NCBI RefSeq assembly: GCF_017603965.1
Contig: NZ_CP071955.1
Coordinates: 124,001-188,000, forward strand
Direction of reading: 5' to 3'
DNA: 64,000 nucleotides
DNA from: Xanthomonas fragariae
GTDB lineage: Bacteria; Pseudomonadota; Gammaproteobacteria; Xanthomonadales; Xanthomonadaceae
Shown here piece after piece: positions 60,827-64,000 of the stretch. A program made the position numbers and the translations under genes. The notes under the pieces are model-generated. The model was given only the letters and a program-made list of their open reading frames with translations, was not told where the DNA came from and searched no databases. Every line of letters begins with the position of its first letter. Position 1 is the first letter of the stretch.

Positions 60827-62263
60827 ATGAAGACATCTCTTTTTGCCGGGTGGAAGGCCTGGTTCTGCGTCTGCATGCTGATGCTTTTCAGCGCGCTGGT
60901 GGTTGGCGGCATGGGCAACGCGTATGCGCAGTCCACTCCACAGGTCACTCCGCTGCCGACCGAGCCGGTCACCACCGAACCGCTGCCCTCCGCGCAACCG
61001 GGAACTGCACCGGTGGCTGCCGCCGAGGCCGCGCCGGTGGTGGAGAAGGGCGACGTCGCCTGGATGCTGACCTCCACGCTGCTGGTGCTGCTGATGGTGG
61101 TGCCGGGCCTGGCGCTGTTCTACGGCGGCATGGTGCGCGCCAAGAACGTGCTGTCGGTGCTGATCCAAGTCGCTGTGGTGTTCTCGCTGCTGACCATCCT
61201 GTGGGTGGTGTATGGCTATAGTCTGGCGTTCTCCGGCGAAGGCCCATGGATCGGCAATCTGGACAAGGCGCTGCTAAAGGGCGTGACCATCGAAACGCTG
61301 GCGGCGACCTTCACCAAGGGTGTCAGTCTGCCCGAATACGTGTTCGTGGCGTTCCAGTCGACCTTCGCCGGCATCACCGGCGCACTGATCGTCGGCGCCT
61401 TCGCCGAACGCGCCAAGTTCGCCGCGGTGCTGCTGTTCTCGGTGATCTGGTTCACCTTCGGCTATCTGCCGCTGGCGCACATGGTCTGGGCCACCGGCGG
61501 TTACCTGTTCGGGCTGGGCGCACTGGATTTTGCCGGCGGCACCGTGGTGCACATCAACGCTGGTATTGCCGGTCTTGTTGGAGCCTACTTCGTCGGCAAG
61601 CGTGCCGGACTGGGGCGTGAGGCGATCAAGCCGCATAACGTGACCCTGACCTTCGTCGGAGCTTCGCTGTTGTGGGTTGGTTGGTTCGGCTTCAACGCCG
61701 GCTCCAATCTGGAAGCCAACGCCGGTGCGGCGTTGGCTTTCCTCAACACCCTGCTGGCGACCGCCGCTGCCATCCTGGGCTGGTCGCTGACCGAGAAGAT
61801 CATCAAGGGCAAGTCCTCCGCCCTAGGTGTGGCCTCTGGCATGGTCGCCGGTCTTGTCGGCATCACTCCGGCCTGCGGCACGGTGGGTCCGTTCGGTGCG
61901 ATCGCGATTGGTCTTGCGGCCGGCGTGCTGTGCGTGTGGGGCGTCACCGGTCTCAAGCGCCTACTCGGTGCCGACGACAGCCTGGATGTGTTCGGTGTGC
62001 ATGGTCTGGGCGGCATCATCGGCGCCATCCTGACCGGCGTGTTCTCGGCAGCATCGTTGGGCGGCCAGAAGGGTGGCGATTACGACATCGTGCATCAGGT
62101 CGGCATCCAGACACTGGCTGTGGGCATCACCCTGGTGTGGATCGGCGTCGTGTCGGTCGTGGGTTTCCTGTTCGCCAAGCTGGTGTTCGGCCTGCGCGTC
62201 ACCGTAGAAGCCGAGCGCGAGGGCCTGGACATCACTTCGCACGGCGAAGCCGCATACGAGTAG
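60827..62263 (+). CDS. amtB: Ammonium transporter AmtB
   Basis: 478 residues with an N-terminal signal peptide (MLMLFSALVVGGMGNAYAQ) and a Pro/Thr-rich linker before 11 membrane segments. Key regions: DVAWMLTSTLLVLLM, LFYGGMVRAKNVLS, AGGTVVHINAGIAGLVG (pore His), LLWVGWFGFNAGS and DVFGVHGLGGIIGA (second pore His). Takes up ammonium and is gated by P-II, whose gene is just upstream. Ends with two hairpins. Confidence 0.96.
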   Translation: MKTSLFAGWKAWFCVCMLMLFSALVVGGMGNAYAQSTPQVTPLPTEPVTTEPLPSAQPGTAPVAAAEAAPVVEKGDVAWMLTSTLLVLLMVVPGLALFYGGMVRAKNVLSVLIQVAVVFSLLTILWVVYGYSLAFSGEGPWIGNLDKALLKGVTIETLAATFTKGVSLPEYVFVAFQSTFAGITGALIVGAFAERAKFAAVLLFSVIWFTFGYLPLAHMVWATGGYLFGLGALDFAGGTVVHINAGIAGLVGAYFVGKRAGLGREAIKPHNVTLTFVGASLLWVGWFGFNAGSNLEANAGAALAFLNTLLATAAAILGWSLTEKIIKGKSSALGVASGMVAGLVGITPACGTVGPFGAIAIGLAAGVLCVWGVTGLKRLLGADDSLDVFGVHGLGGIIGAILTGVFSAASLGGQKGGDYDIVHQVGIQTLAVGITLVWIGVVSVVGFLFAKLVFGLRVTVEAEREGLDITSHGEAAYE

Positions 62264-62277
62264 TCCTGAGCATGCAT

Positions 62278-62346
62278 ACCCGCGGCCATGCTGCCGCGGG
62301 TGACGCAACGACCCCGGCCGGAGAGCTGCCTTGCCGGGTCCGTTTT
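62278..62346 (+). terminator. Two hairpins after amtB
   Basis: ACCCGCGGC/GCCGCGGGT (62278-62301, 9 bp) is followed by GACCCCGGC/GCCGGGTC (62310-62340, one bulge) and then CGTTTTCC. The second looks like an intrinsic terminator. Confidence 0.6.
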
Positions 62347-62520
62347 CCCCGCCGCCCTGACGAGTGCGAATCAACTGCCGAGGTGCCTGCATGACCAGCC
62401 GCACGCCTGTGACTTTCGGCGCTGATGTGTGCTGGTCAGATGCGATCCGCCGCCATCCGGCTCCGACTTGTTTCCATGCATGCTTCGTTTTGCGCGACAT
62501 CCGCGCAAGCCGATGCTGTT

Positions 62521-62537
62521 TGCACTAAATTGGTGCA
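62521..62537 (+). promoter_or_regulatory. NtrC site directly before ntrB
   Basis: TGCACTAAATTGGTGCA is an almost perfect NtrC palindrome. It ends at the base before ATG 62538, a position suited to repression of the ntrBC genes by NtrC itself. Confidence 0.72.
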
Positions 62538-63593
62538 ATGGTGATGTCGGCTCCGATGCCGTCGCTGGATAGCCTGGGCACCCCGGTGGCTTGGGCCGAC
62601 CGCCAGGGTTGCGTGATAGCGGTCAACCCGGCTTTCGCGCGCTGGCTTGGGGTCAGCGCGCGGCGTTTGGTGGACCAACCACTGGCCGCACTGGAAGTAC
62701 AAGGCGACGCGTTGGCCCGCTTTCTGCTCAACGACGAGCGCGACGTGCTGCGCCTACATCGGCTTGCCCTGGGCCTGCCCAACGATGCGCCCCGCTTTGC
62801 CGAAGGCTGGTTGTCGCGGCTGGACGACGGCGGTTGGCTGCTGGAAACCCATCCGGTCGACGAATTTCCTGCGCTGGATCCCACCCACGCGCTGCCCAAC
62901 GCCTTGAGCGCTGCGCTCAAGGGCTTGGCGCATGAACTGCGCAATCCGCTGGCCGGGCTCAAGGGCGCCGCCCAGTTGCTGGCACGTCGCTCGGCGGGGC
63001 GCGACGAAGACGAGCGCGAGTTGATCGAGTTGATCGGCACCGAAATCGAACGCCTGCACACCTTGCTCGAACGTTTGCTCTCGCCCACACCGGCGCGCCC
63101 GCACGACCGCCTCAACATCCACGTCGTGCTTGAGCGGGTGTTGCGCCTGGCCGAAGCCGAGGGCGTCTGGTCGGTGCAGGTGCAGCGCGATTACGACCCC
63201 AGCATTCCCGACATCCTTGGCGATGGCGACCGCCTGACCCAGGCGGTGTGGAATCTGGTGCGCAACGCGTTCCAGGCCGGGGCCATGCGGGTAACGCTGC
63301 GCACGCGCGTGGAGCATGGCCAGCGCATCCGCGACCGCGTGCATGCGATGTCGCTGCGGCTGGAAATCATCGACGACGGCGGCGGCGTGCCGGACGAGCT
63401 GGCCGAGCATCTATTCCTGCCGCTGGTCAGCGGACGCGCCGAAGGCAGTGGGCTGGGGTTGGCGCTGGCCCAGCAGGTCTCGCGCGAACACCACGGCACG
63501 CTGACCTATCGCTCGCGTCCGGGCCATACCGTTTTCACTCTGCTGTTGCCCGAACTGGCAGGCGATCACCACAAGGAACATCTGCATGGCTGA
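62538..63593 (+). CDS. glnL: Nitrogen regulation sensor kinase NtrB
   Basis: 351 residues from ATG 62538; a second ATG at 62544 is also possible. Neither has a clear ribosome site, because the NtrC palindrome fills the upstream bases. N-terminal PAS domain (GTPVAWADRQGCVIAVNPAF), H-box GLAHELRNPLAGLKGA with phospho-His132, N-box WNLVRNAFQAG, and G-boxes IIDDGGGVP and GSGLGLALAQQV. Soluble kinase/phosphatase of NtrC, controlled by P-II. Overlaps ntrC by 8 bases. Confidence 0.95.
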   Translation: MVMSAPMPSLDSLGTPVAWADRQGCVIAVNPAFARWLGVSARRLVDQPLAALEVQGDALARFLLNDERDVLRLHRLALGLPNDAPRFAEGWLSRLDDGGWLLETHPVDEFPALDPTHALPNALSAALKGLAHELRNPLAGLKGAAQLLARRSAGRDEDERELIELIGTEIERLHTLLERLLSPTPARPHDRLNIHVVLERVLRLAEAEGVWSVQVQRDYDPSIPDILGDGDRLTQAVWNLVRNAFQAGAMRVTLRTRVEHGQRIRDRVHAMSLRLEIIDDGGGVPDELAEHLFLPLVSGRAEGSGLGLALAQQVSREHHGTLTYRSRPGHTVFTLLLPELAGDHHKEHLHG

Positions 63594-64000
63594 GGCCGCC
63601 GCGGCATCTCACCGTATCTGGGTGGTCGACGACGACCGCTCGGTCCGCTTCGTGCTGTCCACCGCCTTGCGCGATGCCGGCTACGCGGTGGACGGCTTCG
63701 CCAGCGCCGCCGCCGCGCTGCAGGCGCTGGCGATGCAGCCCACCCCGGATCTGCTGTTCACCGACGTGCGCATGCCTGGCGAAGACGGCCTGACACTGCT
63801 TGACAAGCTCAAATCCAAGCACCCGCAATTGCCGGTGATCGTCATGTCGGCCTACACCGATGTCACCAGCACGGCCGGCGCGTTCCGCGGCGGCGCGCAC
63901 GAGTTTCTATCCAAGCCATTCGATCTGGATGACGCAGTGGCACTGGCCGCGCGCGCGCTGCCGGATGCCGATGCCGGTGTCGACGAAATCGTCGGCACGC
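63586..64000 (+). CDS. glnG: Nitrogen regulator NtrC (3' end outside window)
   Basis: 138 residues are visible. The receiver domain is complete: acidic pocket VVDDDRS (Asp15-17), phospho-acceptor Asp60 (LLFTDVRMPGEDG), Thr/Ser of VIVMSAYTD and Lys110 (EFLSKPFDLDD). The sigma-54 interaction domain and DNA-binding domain must follow beyond the window. Pairs with NtrB; its likely sites are seen at 58637 and 62521. Confidence 0.94.
   Translation, partial: MAEAAAASHRIWVVDDDRSVRFVLSTALRDAGYAVDGFASAAAALQALAMQPTPDLLFTDVRMPGEDGLTLLDKLKSKHPQLPVIVMSAYTDVTSTAGAFRGGAHEFLSKPFDLDDAVALAARALPDADAGVDEIVGT

Overview
The window is a Xanthomonas chromosome segment. The evidence is the high GC content, XopP- and XopE-type type III effector genes, perfect PIP boxes (the HrpX-binding promoter element), and a typical Xanthomonas core gene set (GlgE/TreS/GlgB, kduI-kduD, phhA with an AsnC/Lrp regulator, glnA-glnB-amtB-ntrBC). 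The species cannot be fixed from sequence reading alone.

Layout. 1-8.7 kb is an effector island. It holds three tandem XopP-like genes (the first cut by the window edge), then two smaller paralogous genes, each behind its own perfect PIP box and each starting Met-Gly-Asn-x-Cys, which looks like an acylation signal. I recognise no family for this pair; they are the best candidates for an undescribed system. 9.2-17.9 kb is a translationally coupled operon for alpha-glucan synthesis from trehalose: glgE, a treS-maltokinase fusion, and glgB. 18.1-32.1 kb looks like a plant cell-wall sugar and uronate catabolic region. It has an exported aldo/keto reductase, two exported esterases, a hydratase, a TRAP transporter, a GH43 glycosidase, a LacI-type regulator, and kduI and kduD, with a XopE-family effector inserted between the regulator and kduI. 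An 18-bp motif found in two promoters here is a candidate LacI-family operator. 32.2-37.8 kb carries phhA with a divergent AsnC/Lrp regulator, an orphan ABC ATPase, an EF-hand protein and an osmoprotectant-type ABC transporter with a fused binding protein and permease. 37.9-41.7 kb carries egtB and egtD (ergothioneine) with a divergent class V aminotransferase-fold gene. 41.9-57.6 kb is mixed housekeeping and accessory: a giant indolepyruvate oxidoreductase, an AEC transporter, a ParA-like ATPase, SixA, YceI, a phospholipase D lipoprotein, a thioesterase, an acyltransferase, a YheT-like hydrolase, a TPR protein and two decayed genes. 57.7 kb to the end carries uppP and the nitrogen-control block glnA, glnB, amtB, ntrB and ntrC (the last cut by the window edge), with recognisable sigma-54 and NtrC sites.

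Four copies of a 143-144 bp palindromic-ended element (18-bp terminal inverted repeats) are scattered at 4.1, 34.8, 51.6 and 54.3 kb. One separates two xopP copies and has a closely related empty site 2.3 kb away. Another provides the last six codons and stop of a hydrolase gene. No tRNA, rRNA or CRISPR array was seen. Start codons were chosen by reading upstream signals, so many differ from the longest possible open frame.
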